NCBI GenBank assembly: GCA_046318595.1
Contig: JBKCTV010000004.1
Location: 62,001 to 126,000 of the forward strand
Origin: DAITMV01 sp046318595
GTDB lineage: Bacteria > Pseudomonadota > Gammaproteobacteria > Burkholderiales > Burkholderiaceae_B
DNA: 64,000 nt
Direction: 5' to 3'
In this document: piece after piece, positions 8,884-16,800 of the stretch
Numbering within the stretch: the first letter of the stretch is position 1
Layout of the letters: the number at the start of each line of letters is the position of its first letter
Notes under the pieces: model-generated
Seen by the model: the letters and a program-made list of their open reading frames with translations, nothing else
The model's database searches: none
Told to the model about the DNA's origin: nothing
Program-made: the position numbers and the translations under genes

Positions 8884-9684
8884 GTGAAATTAACTGATGC
8901 ATTGATTGGTTACACTGGTTTCGTTGGGTCGACGCTTTTAAAACAAGCCCCTTTCGAATCCCTATATCGTTCGACTAATATCTGTGATATCGAGGGTCGA
9001 TCGTTCGATACAATTGTATGCGCTGGCGCCCCAGCGCAGAAGTGGATTGCCAACCGGGAGCCCGAAGCGGATCGTCAAAAGATTGACGGCCTAATCGCGC
9101 ACCTGAAAACTGTCCAGTGCAAAACCTTCATTTTGATCAGTACGGTCGATGTGTTCAAAAACTCGATGGGCGTTGATGAAGAAACGCCGGTCGACGAGTC
9201 TGGACTTCATGCTTACGGCCTGCATCGGCGCTTGCTTGAAAAATTTATTGAGGACCACTTTACCAACCATCTGATAGTGCGTCTGCCCGGGCTCGTTGGC
9301 CCAGGACTGCGCAAGAATGTCATTTTCGATTTCTTGAATGACAACAATCTGCACGCGATTGAGAGCAGAGGCGTTTTTCAGTTCTACCCAATGGTGAGCC
9401 TATGGTATGACATTCAAACAGCACTCAATGCCGGTTTGAAGTTGGTTCACCTAACGGCCGAACCGATCAGCGTAGCTAACGTTTCAATGCAAGGGTTTGG
9501 TAAAGTCTTCGAGCATGTATTGCCCAATCTTCCGGCTACATACGATATGCGGACCATTCATGCTCAAGTATTTGGATCTACCGAGGTTTACCAGTACAGT
9601 GCCCGTGAAACGATACAGGCAATCAGAGCGTATGCGCAATCTGAGCCTCTCACGATCAAGTCTGAATCAGGGGCGAAATCATGA
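8884..9684 (+). CDS. NAD(P)-dependent sugar epimerase/reductase (extended SDR-like)
   Basis: The 266-residue product starts at a GTG preceded by AAAGGAGTATCACTTA. It has a shortened dinucleotide motif, IGYTGFVGSTLL (residues 8-19), and ISTVDVF at 85-91, as in RmlD/UDP-sugar epimerase relatives. The catalytic position reads YGLHR (Tyr111 to Arg115) rather than the canonical YxxxK, so the usual lysine is replaced by arginine. The protein is shorter than typical epimerases (about 310-340). Its stop overlaps the next start by four bases (ATGA at 9681). It probably modifies the nucleotide sugar made for this cassette; whether it is a reductase, an epimerase or a non-catalytic relative cannot be decided from sequence alone. 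Confidence 0.68.
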   Translation: MKLTDALIGYTGFVGSTLLKQAPFESLYRSTNICDIEGRSFDTIVCAGAPAQKWIANREPEADRQKIDGLIAHLKTVQCKTFILISTVDVFKNSMGVDEETPVDESGLHAYGLHRRLLEKFIEDHFTNHLIVRLPGLVGPGLRKNVIFDFLNDNNLHAIESRGVFQFYPMVSLWYDIQTALNAGLKLVHLTAEPISVANVSMQGFGKVFEHVLPNLPATYDMRTIHAQVFGSTEVYQYSARETIQAIRAYAQSEPLTIKSESGAKS

Positions 9685-10517
9685 GGCTAGCGATTTCAAA
9701 TATTGCCTGGGATACCGCTGAAGATGAAGCGATAGTCACTTTACTTCAGCGCTTTGGTATTGATGCAATTGATATAGCGCCAGGTAAATATTTCCCTGAG
9801 CCCGGTGAGGCAACTGACGAGGACATTGCTAGCGTCAAAAACTGGTGGCTTGAACGTGGCATAGAAATTACGGGCATGCAGGCGCTGCTGTTTGGTACAA
9901 CGGGTTTGAATGTCTTTGGCCCACCCGAGTCGCAAGCTGCGATGCTGCAGCATCTCACGGCAGTGTGCCGCATCGGTGCAGGTCTGGGAGCCAAGCGAAT
10001 TGTTTTTGGCTCGCCAAAGAATAGAGATCGCGCTGGATTGACTGATCAGGAAACCATGGAGGTGGCGGTTTCTTTTTTTAGACGTCTTGGCGACATCGCT
10101 CAATCTTATGGCGTTGTGATTTGCCTTGAGCCCAACCCACCTTGCTATGGCGCCAACTTCATGACCACCAGCACTGAAACAGCGGAGGTGGTGCGGCAGA
10201 TTGACCATCCAGCGATTGGGATGCAACTAGATACAGGGGCACTTGCTATCAACAGCGAAGATCCTGTCACCGTTCTGCAGGACTGCGCACCTCTCATTGG
10301 GCACGTTCATGCCAGCGAGCCAGACCTACTTCCTCTGGGTGACGGAGGAGCTGATCACGCCAAGGTGGTTACAGCGCTGAAGCAATATCTGCCAAACCAC
10401 GTGGTATCTATCGAGATGCTAGCGACCAAGAATGAACCGCATGAAGTATCGATTGAGCGGGCACTCACCGTGGCGATTCAACACTACCGCAATAACGGAG
10501 TTGGGGGCCATGCATGA
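9681..10517 (+). CDS. Sugar phosphate isomerase/epimerase (xylose isomerase-like TIM barrel)
   Basis: A 278-residue AP-endonuclease-2/xylose-isomerase-like TIM barrel. The family metal ligands can be placed: Glu150 in ICLEPNP, Asp184 in MQLDTGAL, His208/His210 in GHVHASE and Glu245 in VSIEML, so the metal site looks intact. Strand-1 text RLAISNIAWD and IGAGLGAKRIVFGSPKN are typical of the family. No signal peptide, cytosolic. Four-base overlaps on both sides (9681-9684 and 10514-10517) tie it to the SDR and the small carrier. Probable role: isomerising or epimerising a keto-sugar intermediate for the cassette's donor. The substrate is unknown, since this family is very broad. Confidence 0.75.
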   Translation: MRLAISNIAWDTAEDEAIVTLLQRFGIDAIDIAPGKYFPEPGEATDEDIASVKNWWLERGIEITGMQALLFGTTGLNVFGPPESQAAMLQHLTAVCRIGAGLGAKRIVFGSPKNRDRAGLTDQETMEVAVSFFRRLGDIAQSYGVVICLEPNPPCYGANFMTTSTETAEVVRQIDHPAIGMQLDTGALAINSEDPVTVLQDCAPLIGHVHASEPDLLPLGDGGADHAKVVTALKQYLPNHVVSIEMLATKNEPHEVSIERALTVAIQHYRNNGVGGHA

Positions 10518-10870
10518 AGTGGCTCATTTTGATTCTCGGGATTGCCTCCAACGCCTCAGCTAGCGTCTTGGTCAAGATGGCGATGGTGCCACCTCGAAAA
10601 TTCCCCTCCCTCAGCGAGCCCATGGCGGCGTTTAGTAACTGGCCATTCTGGTTGGGTCTGGGGCTTTATGGTGCAGCATTCCTGCTGTACGCCGCAGCTT
10701 TAGCACGTTTACCGCTCAATGTGGCCCATCCAGTGCTGACCGCCGGTGCAGTGGCCACCGTTGCCCTGTGCTCGGCGGTGATTTTTCGGGAACCGTTTGG
10801 TTGGACAACGGTCGCTGGGATCGTACTGGTAATCACCGGCGTTGCACTGATTACGGCCCGAGTAGCTTGA
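10514..10870 (+). CDS. Small four-helix EamA/SMR-type transporter, possible lipid-linked sugar flippase
   Basis: The 118-residue protein is made of about four hydrophobic segments (WLILILGIASNASASVLV; ANPFWLGLGLYG-type helix near residues 43-65; VLTAGAVATVALCSAVIF; TVAGIVLVITGVALI). This is the size and layout of a single EamA half, as in SMR pumps and the ArnE/ArnF subunits that flip undecaprenyl-phosphate-aminoarabinose. REPFGWTTVAGIVL matches the conserved last-helix entry of the family. ATGA overlap with the isomerase gene and only 16 bases to the next GT2 show co-expression. As a half-size protein it must dimerise. In this setting a flippase for undecaprenyl-phosphate sugar is more likely than a drug pump, though this is inference. 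Confidence 0.72.
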   Translation: MKWLILILGIASNASASVLVKMAMVPPRKFPSLSEPMAAFSNWPFWLGLGLYGAAFLLYAAALARLPLNVAHPVLTAGAVATVALCSAVIFREPFGWTTVAGIVLVITGVALITARVA

Positions 10871-10886
10871 TAGTTAAAAGAAGAAA

Positions 10887-11714
10887 ATGACGATGAGTCC
10901 CTATATTTCACCTGAAGTTCGTGCCAACTGGCAAGTCCCCACCTTTGACACGCCCCTCTGGCTTGGCCGCCAGCACCCTTGGTGTGTCGTGATTCCGGTC
11001 ATTAATGAAGGCGCAAGGATCAAGCGCCTGCTTTCCAGAATGGCTGCTCTCAAAATCGACGGCATCGCCGACATCATCATTGTGGATGGTGGTAGTACCG
11101 ATGGCTCACTGGAAGTCGATTCACTGCAGATGACAGGTGCGCGCGGTCTGTTGGTCAAGACTGGATCAGGAAAATTGAGCGCGCAGCTACGTTGCGCCTA
11201 CGCTTTTGCACTCGACCAAGGATACGAAGGCATCATCAGCATTGACGGTAACGACAAAGATGATCCGGAAGCGATACCGCGTTTTATTGAAGCACTCAAG
11301 CAAGGCGTTGATTTTGTCCAAGCGTCACGTTTTATTTCGGGTGGAGTAGCAGAGAACACCCCAAAATCGCGGGACTTGGCAATCCGTTACATTCATGCGC
11401 CGATGTTGAGTTTGTCTTCCGGCTTTAGATGGACGGATACTACGCAAGGATTTCGCGCCTACAGCAGGAAGATGCTGCTTGATCCGGACATAGCACCATT
11501 CCGCGATGTATTCATGACCTACGAACTGTTGGCGTATCTTTCATACCGCGTTCCTCAGCTTGGATATTGCTGCCTAGAACTCCCGACTATTCGACGTTAC
11601 CCAAAAGGTGAAGTGCCGACCAAGATCAGCACATTTAAGGGGAATCTGTGTGTACTGTGGGTGCTTCTTAAAACCTGCTTCGGAATATATAACCATCACA
11701 GACCAATGAAATGA
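10887..11714 (+). CDS. Glycosyltransferase family 2, DPM1-like
   Basis: The 275-residue GT-A protein has VVIPVINEGARIKRLLSRM at strand 1, IIIVDGGSTDGS at the nucleotide site and IISIDGNDKDDPEAIPRF in place of the common DADLQDPPE. That is a recognised variant of dolichol/polyprenyl-phosphate hexosyltransferases. SGFRWTDTTQGFRAYSRKML resembles the DPM1 acceptor-side segment. Only one weakly hydrophobic segment lies near the C-terminus (CVLWVLLKTCFGIY), so it is peripheral. A second ATG at 10893 is equally possible; neither has a strong ribosome site. Last gene of the cassette; the following 630 bases are non-coding debris. It may load the finished sugar onto the lipid carrier. Confidence 0.8.
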   Translation: MTMSPYISPEVRANWQVPTFDTPLWLGRQHPWCVVIPVINEGARIKRLLSRMAALKIDGIADIIIVDGGSTDGSLEVDSLQMTGARGLLVKTGSGKLSAQLRCAYAFALDQGYEGIISIDGNDKDDPEAIPRFIEALKQGVDFVQASRFISGGVAENTPKSRDLAIRYIHAPMLSLSSGFRWTDTTQGFRAYSRKMLLDPDIAPFRDVFMTYELLAYLSYRVPQLGYCCLELPTIRRYPKGEVPTKISTFKGNLCVLWVLLKTCFGIYNHHRPMK

Positions 11715-11810
11715 TTAACCTTAAAAAAAGAAGCAATCTCACGAATAATAAAAAACCGCGGAAAATCGTTAGATTATGTGACTGTATTTATATTTTTTAT
11801 ATTCAGCTTA

Positions 11811-11889
11811 TTAGCGCAGAACAGCCAGGGGGGTGGCGTAAATCGATCATCTCATCGAAGCGGGCGCGGAAAAAATCGTCGGTTGGCAT
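11811..11889 (-). mobile_element. Remnant of an IS5-family transposase N-terminus
   Basis: On the minus strand an ATG at 11889 gives MPTDDFFRARFDEMIDLRHP. This is very close to the conserved N-terminus I recall for IS5-family transposases (DDFFRARLDQMIDLRHPLAVLA). The reading frame then slips at a run of six C residues: with one C fewer it would continue PLAVLR and hit TAA at 11811-11813. Only about 25 codons survive. The bases just upstream of the ATG on the same strand (CTGAGAGATTTTGCTGAG) could be part of the element's end, but I cannot place a terminal repeat with confidence. Identification rests on memory of the family motif, not on a search. Confidence 0.55.
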
Positions 11890-12088
11890 GCGGGCGACTC
11901 AGCAAAATCTCTCAGGTTTTGCGTATTATGCCAGCGATTTCTGGGAGTTTTACAAGGCGAAAAGTTGACGGTTAGCCAACGGGTATAAGTATCCCAGGCG
12001 TTTTGCAGGGACGACTTTTTAATATATGTTTAGAGCTGCGCTTCCTGAACCCGCTCGCCAAGCAAACTCGAAACACCCAGCTCGCCGC

Positions 12089-12271
12089 CTCGGGTCCGAG
12101 CCAGCCCTGTAGCTGCAGCAGCAAACCATCGTCGGGCCGCACCCGCCACTGGTCCGGCAGCTCGGCCGTGCAGGTGTGGCCTCATCATTGTGATAAAGGA
12201 CCGTCTCGCGGCAGCCCTGCTACGGGTCGGTGTATAGCAACAAGGCGTTTTGCGTCCGCCTGAGTCAGGCT
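12089..12271 (-). pseudogene. Decayed duplicate of the dnaE 3' end
   Basis: Bases 12090-12174 align with 13854-13938 inside the 3' end of intact dnaE with seven mismatches in 85 positions by eye. Translated on the minus strand the copy reads CTAELPDQWRVRPDDGLLLQ and continues LQGWLGPEAASWVF, matching the DnaE C-terminus, but the stop codon is lost. Farther upstream the similarity continues with small indels and a gap of roughly 58 bases (dnaE 14016-14073 is missing), ending at GTCAGGCT (12264-12271), and an in-frame TGA interrupts it. It has the same orientation as dnaE. The copy and the original form imperfect direct repeats bracketing the F-box/LRR gene. Confidence 0.85.
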
Positions 12272-12344
12272 CAAAAAATCGCGCTCCGTTTCGAACACCT
12301 GGAAAACTTCCGCTAAAACCAAATCTTTAGGCGCCTTTCGGCTT

Positions 12345-13730
12345 TCACTCGTTACCGCAAAAAGTAGGTTTCAAGTTGGGTCGTCGCCCTTGCAGGTATG
12401 CGATGACACCATTGCGGCTATGGTAATCGGACAGATACAAAAAAGCCAAGCTGTCCAGTTCGACCAGACCCGCCAAACCAACGTCAGTGATGTATTCACA
12501 CATGTGCAGGTTTAGTGAAGCCAGTTTGTTCATTCCAGCCAGACTCATCAAGCCAGCGTCAGTGATATGTTTACAAAAAGAAAGGTCCAAAAAACTTAGA
12601 TTGGTTAGCCCAGCCAGATGTGCCATCCCGGTATCGGTGATCTTTTGACATCCATACAAGTTGAGCGAAGCCAAGCTGGTCAACCCGGATAGATGCGCCA
12701 GCCCGGTATCGGTGACGCCTTCACACCAGCACAGGTTCAAGGAAACCATTTGGCTCAGTCCAGCCAACCGGGCCAGACCGATGTCGGTGATACGTAGACA
12801 GTTAGCCAAGTCCAGCACGGTCAACTTCGTCAGCTGAGCAACCTGCATCATCCCGACGTCGGTGATATTGGAGCAGTTTGACAAGCTCAGCTCAGTTAAA
12901 CTGGCTAACGCCACCAGCAGATGAGTCAGACCGGCGTCGTTGATATTCGAACAGCCTGACAGGTTTAGCGCTGTTAAATTCGTCAAGCCCGCCAGATGCG
13001 CCAGGCCAGCGTCGGTGATCTTGAAGCAGCCTGACAGGTTCAGCGCAGTTAAATTCGTCAGCGCCGCCAGATGCGCCAGCCCAGCGTCGGTGATCTTGGA
13101 GCAGTCTGACAAGTTCAGCGCAGTTAAATTCGTCAGCGCCGCCAGATGCATCATGCTAGCGTCGTTGATATTCGAACAGCGTGACAGGTTTAGCGCAGTC
13201 AATTTCTTCAGCCCCGCCAGTTGCGCCAGCCCATCGTCCGTGACCGACGTGCGACTCAAGTCCAGCACTTTGAGTTGTGGGAACTTTTCACAGATGCGCT
13301 GCAAGTCTTCGGCACTGAACTGGCCGTTCAGCTTGAGTCGTTCGATGCTCGTAAAGTGTTGGGTGCCGATCAGGTGTTCGATGTCTCGTGACGAAACCGT
13401 CAGGCTTTTTACATTTTCCAGCGCCAGGTGGCGCCACGCTCTACTCACGTTGATAATAGGAGCGTCGGGAGCTGCAGCTTCGCCTATCTTGAGGAAAACG
13501 TTTGCCAGTACCTCTGGCGGCAGGATCTCAATGGAAGGATTCTCGTTCCTGAAATGAGGGTTCTGCAAACAAGAAGAGGCCGCATCGAACTGTTCCGAAT
13601 CAATCGATTGACTCGACTGTATCACTGCAGTGCCTCTGGACGCGACCGTCTTCTCGGCATCAGACTGAAATTGCTCTTCAGTCCTCTCAACCACTCTATT
13701 TGACGGGTATGCCGTACGTACTTTGAACAT
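12345..13730 (-). CDS. F-box and leucine-rich-repeat protein, putative host-directed effector
   Basis: The 461-residue product has three parts. Residues 1-65 are polar and low in structure with no signal peptide. Residues about 67-105 (IEILPPEVLANVFLKIGE, then VSRAWRHLALENV) match the F-box consensus LPxEVLxxIF...VSRxWRxLA. Residues about 150-445 are eleven or twelve 24-26-residue leucine-rich repeats of the cysteine-containing type (LTALNLSGCSKITDAGLAHL), as in eukaryotic FBXL/AMN1 proteins. In eukaryotes the F-box binds Skp1 in SCF ubiquitin ligases and the LRR binds the substrate; in bacteria such proteins are known from Legionella and amoeba symbionts as secreted effectors. No secretion signal is evident. 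It stands alone between a dnaE fragment and intact dnaE. Function in this cell is inferred. Confidence 0.85.
   Translation of the reverse strand: MFKVRTAYPSNRVVERTEEQFQSDAEKTVASRGTAVIQSSQSIDSEQFDAASSCLQNPHFRNENPSIEILPPEVLANVFLKIGEAAAPDAPIINVSRAWRHLALENVKSLTVSSRDIEHLIGTQHFTSIERLKLNGQFSAEDLQRICEKFPQLKVLDLSRTSVTDDGLAQLAGLKKLTALNLSRCSNINDASMMHLAALTNLTALNLSDCSKITDAGLAHLAALTNLTALNLSGCFKITDAGLAHLAGLTNLTALNLSGCSNINDAGLTHLLVALASLTELSLSNCSNITDVGMMQVAQLTKLTVLDLANCLRITDIGLARLAGLSQMVSLNLCWCEGVTDTGLAHLSGLTSLASLNLYGCQKITDTGMAHLAGLTNLSFLDLSFCKHITDAGLMSLAGMNKLASLNLHMCEYITDVGLAGLVELDSLAFLYLSDYHSRNGVIAYLQGRRPNLKPTFCGNE
12396..13283 (-). repeat. Tandem leucine-rich-repeat coding units of about 75 bp
   Basis: The LRR part of the F-box gene is a tandem array with a period near 75 bases (25 codons); one unit has an additional codon (HLLVAL). 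Neighbouring units around 12950-13180 are nearly identical at the DNA level, for example AGCGCAGTTAAATTCGTCAG recurring in consecutive units. Outer units (12396-12700) are more diverged. This points to recent unit duplication in the centre of the array. Confidence 0.85.
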
Positions 13731-13831
13731 CGTTTTTTCTCGAAACCTTCATATAATCAATTTATCCAATACCTCTTCATTTACTGAACAGTGTATTGCA
13801 TAAGCTCCATGTTTAATCTGGCGAAACCTCG

Positions 13832-16800
13832 TTAGAAAACCCACCCGGCCCCTTCGGGTCCAAGCCAGTCCTGCAGCTGCAAAAGCAAACCATCATCGGG
13901 CCGTACCCGCCACTGGTCCGGCAGCTCGGCCGTGCAGGCGGCCTCGGCATTGTGATAATGCACCGTCACACGGCAGCCATGCTGCGGATCGGCGTATGGC
14001 GACAAAGCGCTTTGCAGACGCCGCACGTCCGACTGACCGTTCATTTTGAGCGTCAGCCCACGGACGAACTGGGCGCGTGCCTGGGTCAGGCTGAACAAAC
14101 TGTCGGCCACCACCCGTAAGCCACCGGTATAGGCATCGTCGGATACCTTGCCCTGGACGACCAGCAGCACATCCTCCTTGAGCCAACTGCGGTTGGCGTC
14201 GAACAGCTCGTTGAACACCGACACCTCGGCTTGACCAGTGGCGTCGTCGAGCACAATGAAAGCCATTTTACCGCGCCGGGTCATCTGCGTGCGCAGCGCC
14301 GCCACGACGCCGGTGAGCCATTGCGGCTCGCGGCTGGCCGACAGGTCGCGCAGGCAGGTCTTGACGAACGGCCGCACCTTGGCGGCGTCCGCATGAAACA
14401 AGTGGCCGCTCAGGTAAAAGCCCAGCGCGAGCTTCTCCTCGGACAGCTTTTGCCGCTCATCCCATGCCGGGGCATCGACCAGCCCGGGTGGGGCGTCGGC
14501 GCCCTCGAGATCGCCGAACAGGCTCACCTGACCAGCGGCGGCGTCCTGGGCGTCGGCCCACTCCATGGCGCGCGCAACCGACGCCAGCAAATGGCCGCGC
14601 CGCACATCGAGCGAATCGAACGCCCCGGCGCGGATCAAGCCTTCGATGACGCGCCGGTTGACCTGGCGACGGTCGATGCGCCGGGCGAACTCGAACAAAT
14701 CGGTAAACGGACCGTTGGCCTCGCGCTCGGCGACGATGTTTTCGCAAGCGCCCTGCCCGGTACCCTTGATCGCCCCCAGGCCGTAGCGGATGGCGCCGGC
14801 GCGCGACTCGGCGGCGGCACGGATCGGCTTGAAGCGGTAATCGGAGGCGTTGACGTCCGGCGGTAGAATTTGCAGTTTGCGGCGCTGCTTGGGGGATTTT
14901 GCGCCGGTCGCCGGCGCATCGTCCGGCGCGCCAGGGACTTCGCAGCAGGTCTGGCAATCTTCGACAAAAACCTTGACTTTGTCGGTGTCGTCCATATCCG
15001 ACGATAGCGTCGCGGCCATGAACTCGGCCGGGTAATGTGCCTTGAGCCAGGCCGTCTGATAAGCGATGAGCGCATACGCGGCCGAGTGCGATTTGTTGAA
15101 ACCGTATTCGGCGAATTTTTCCATGAGATCGAACAGTTGCGTCGCCAGTGCCGGCTCGACCCCTTGCGCGGCGGCGCCGGACGTGAAGATTTCCCGCTGC
15201 TTGGCCATCTCTTCGGGCTTTTTCTTGCCCATCGCGCGGCGCAGCAGATCGGCGGCGCCGAGCGAATAGCCGGCCAACAACTGCGCGACCAGCATCACCT
15301 GCTCCTGGTACACGATCACGCCGTAAGTGCTCTTGAGGGTGTCATGCAGCTTCGCATGAAAATACCACTCAGTGCGCCCGACGCCAGTGCGCGACTGCTC
15401 TTTTTTCCGGGCGATAAAGTCGTCCACCATGCCCGAGCCGAGCGGCCCGGGGCGGTTGAGCGCCATGAGCGCGATGATGTCTTCGAAATTATCCGGGCGA
15501 AGCTTTTTTTCGAGATCCTTGGCCGAGCGCGACTCGGACTGGAACACCGCTGTCGTGTTGCCCTCGGCGAACAGTTTGTAGACGCCCGGATCGTCGAGCG
15601 GCAGATCCTCCAGGCGAAACGCACGCCGGTCCTCATACCCTTGCCGGACCCAGCCCACGGCGGCTTCGAGAATCGTGAGGTTGCGCAGCCCCAGAAAGTC
15701 GAACTTGACCAGACCGATCGCCTCGACATCGTCCTTGTCGAACTGCGACACGACCGAATCGTAAGCCCCGTCGGCGCAGTACAGGGGACAGAAGTCGGTC
15801 AGCTTGCCAGGCGCGATCAGCACACCGCCGGCGTGCATGCCGACGTTGCGTGTCAGGCCTTCCAGCGGCCGCGCGACCGCGACGATCTCGCGGGCCTCGT
15901 CCTCGTTAGCGACCCGCTCGCGGAAAGTCGGCTCGTCGCGCAGGGTGCGCTCGAGGTCCCAGGGGTCGGTCGGCACATGCGGAATCAGCTTGGACAGGCC
16001 ATCGCAATAGGTATACGGCATGTCGAGCACACGACCGGCGTCGCGAATCACTGCTTTCGCGCCCAGCGTCCCGAACGTCGCGATCTGACTAACCGCGTCG
16101 CGGCCGTATTTGCGCTTGACGTAGTCGATGACCTTGTCGCGGTTGTCCTGACAGAAGTCGATGTCGAAGTCGGGCATTGACACCCGCTCGGGATTCAGAA
16201 AGCGCTCGAACAGCAGGTCGTAGCGGATCGGGTCGAGGTCGGTGATGCCGAGCGCATACGCAACGATCGACCCCGCCCCGGAGCCCCGCCCCGGCCCGAC
16301 CGGCACGCCGTTGCCCTTGCCCCAGTTGATGAAATCCTGCACGATTAGAAAGTACCCGGAAAACCCCATGCCGATGATGATGTCGGCCTCGACTTGCAGG
16401 CGCTCGTCGTAGGCGGGACGGCGCGCGGCGCGCGCGGCTTCGTCGGGAAAGAGATGCGCCAGGCGTTTTTCCAGGCCCTCGCGCGCCAGCACCGCCATGT
16501 GCTCGTCGAGCGTGACGCCGGGCGGCGTCGGAAACTGCGGCAGGTAGGCCTTGCCGAGCGTCAAATGCAGGTTGCAGCGTTGCGCGATCAGCGTGGCGTT
16601 CGTCAAGGCCGTCGGAATATCGGCGAACAGCGCGGCCATCTCGGTGCCGGTCTTGAAACATTGCTCCGGGGTGTAGTGCCGCACGCGCCGGGGGTTGGAC
16701 AGCATTTCGCCCTCGGCGATACAAACCCGCGCCTCATGCGCACGGTAGGCGTCGGCGTCGAGAAACTGGATCGGATGGGTAGCGACGACCGGCAACTGCA

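Larger units (their letters stand above)
11715..12344. other. Non-coding scar region between the glycan cassette and the F-box gene
   Basis: This 630-base stretch has no credible complete gene. The first 100 bases are AT-rich with runs of A. An IS5-type transposase start (11811-11889, minus) and a decayed copy of the dnaE 3' end (12089-12271, minus) are recognisable. The remaining parts (about 11900-12085 and 12272-12344) show nothing I can name. Short open frames here are not convincing: they cross the dnaE remnant in the wrong frame or have no start signal. Confidence 0.7.

Noticed and set aside
12003..12263. Plus-strand 86-codon frame in the scar region
   Set aside because: It runs antisense across the decayed dnaE fragment, which explains its coding-like composition.
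12396..13283. Possible CRISPR-like periodic array
   Set aside because: The 75-bp period has no repeat/spacer alternation, is in frame and encodes LRR units.
12940..13557. Plus-strand frame with a repeated peptide (FSAVKFV)
   Set aside because: The periodicity is only the reverse strand of the LRR-coding repeats in the F-box gene.
15035..16180. Plus-strand open frame of 381 codons within dnaE
   Set aside because: Antisense of the polymerase palm and finger region; no start signal or domain.
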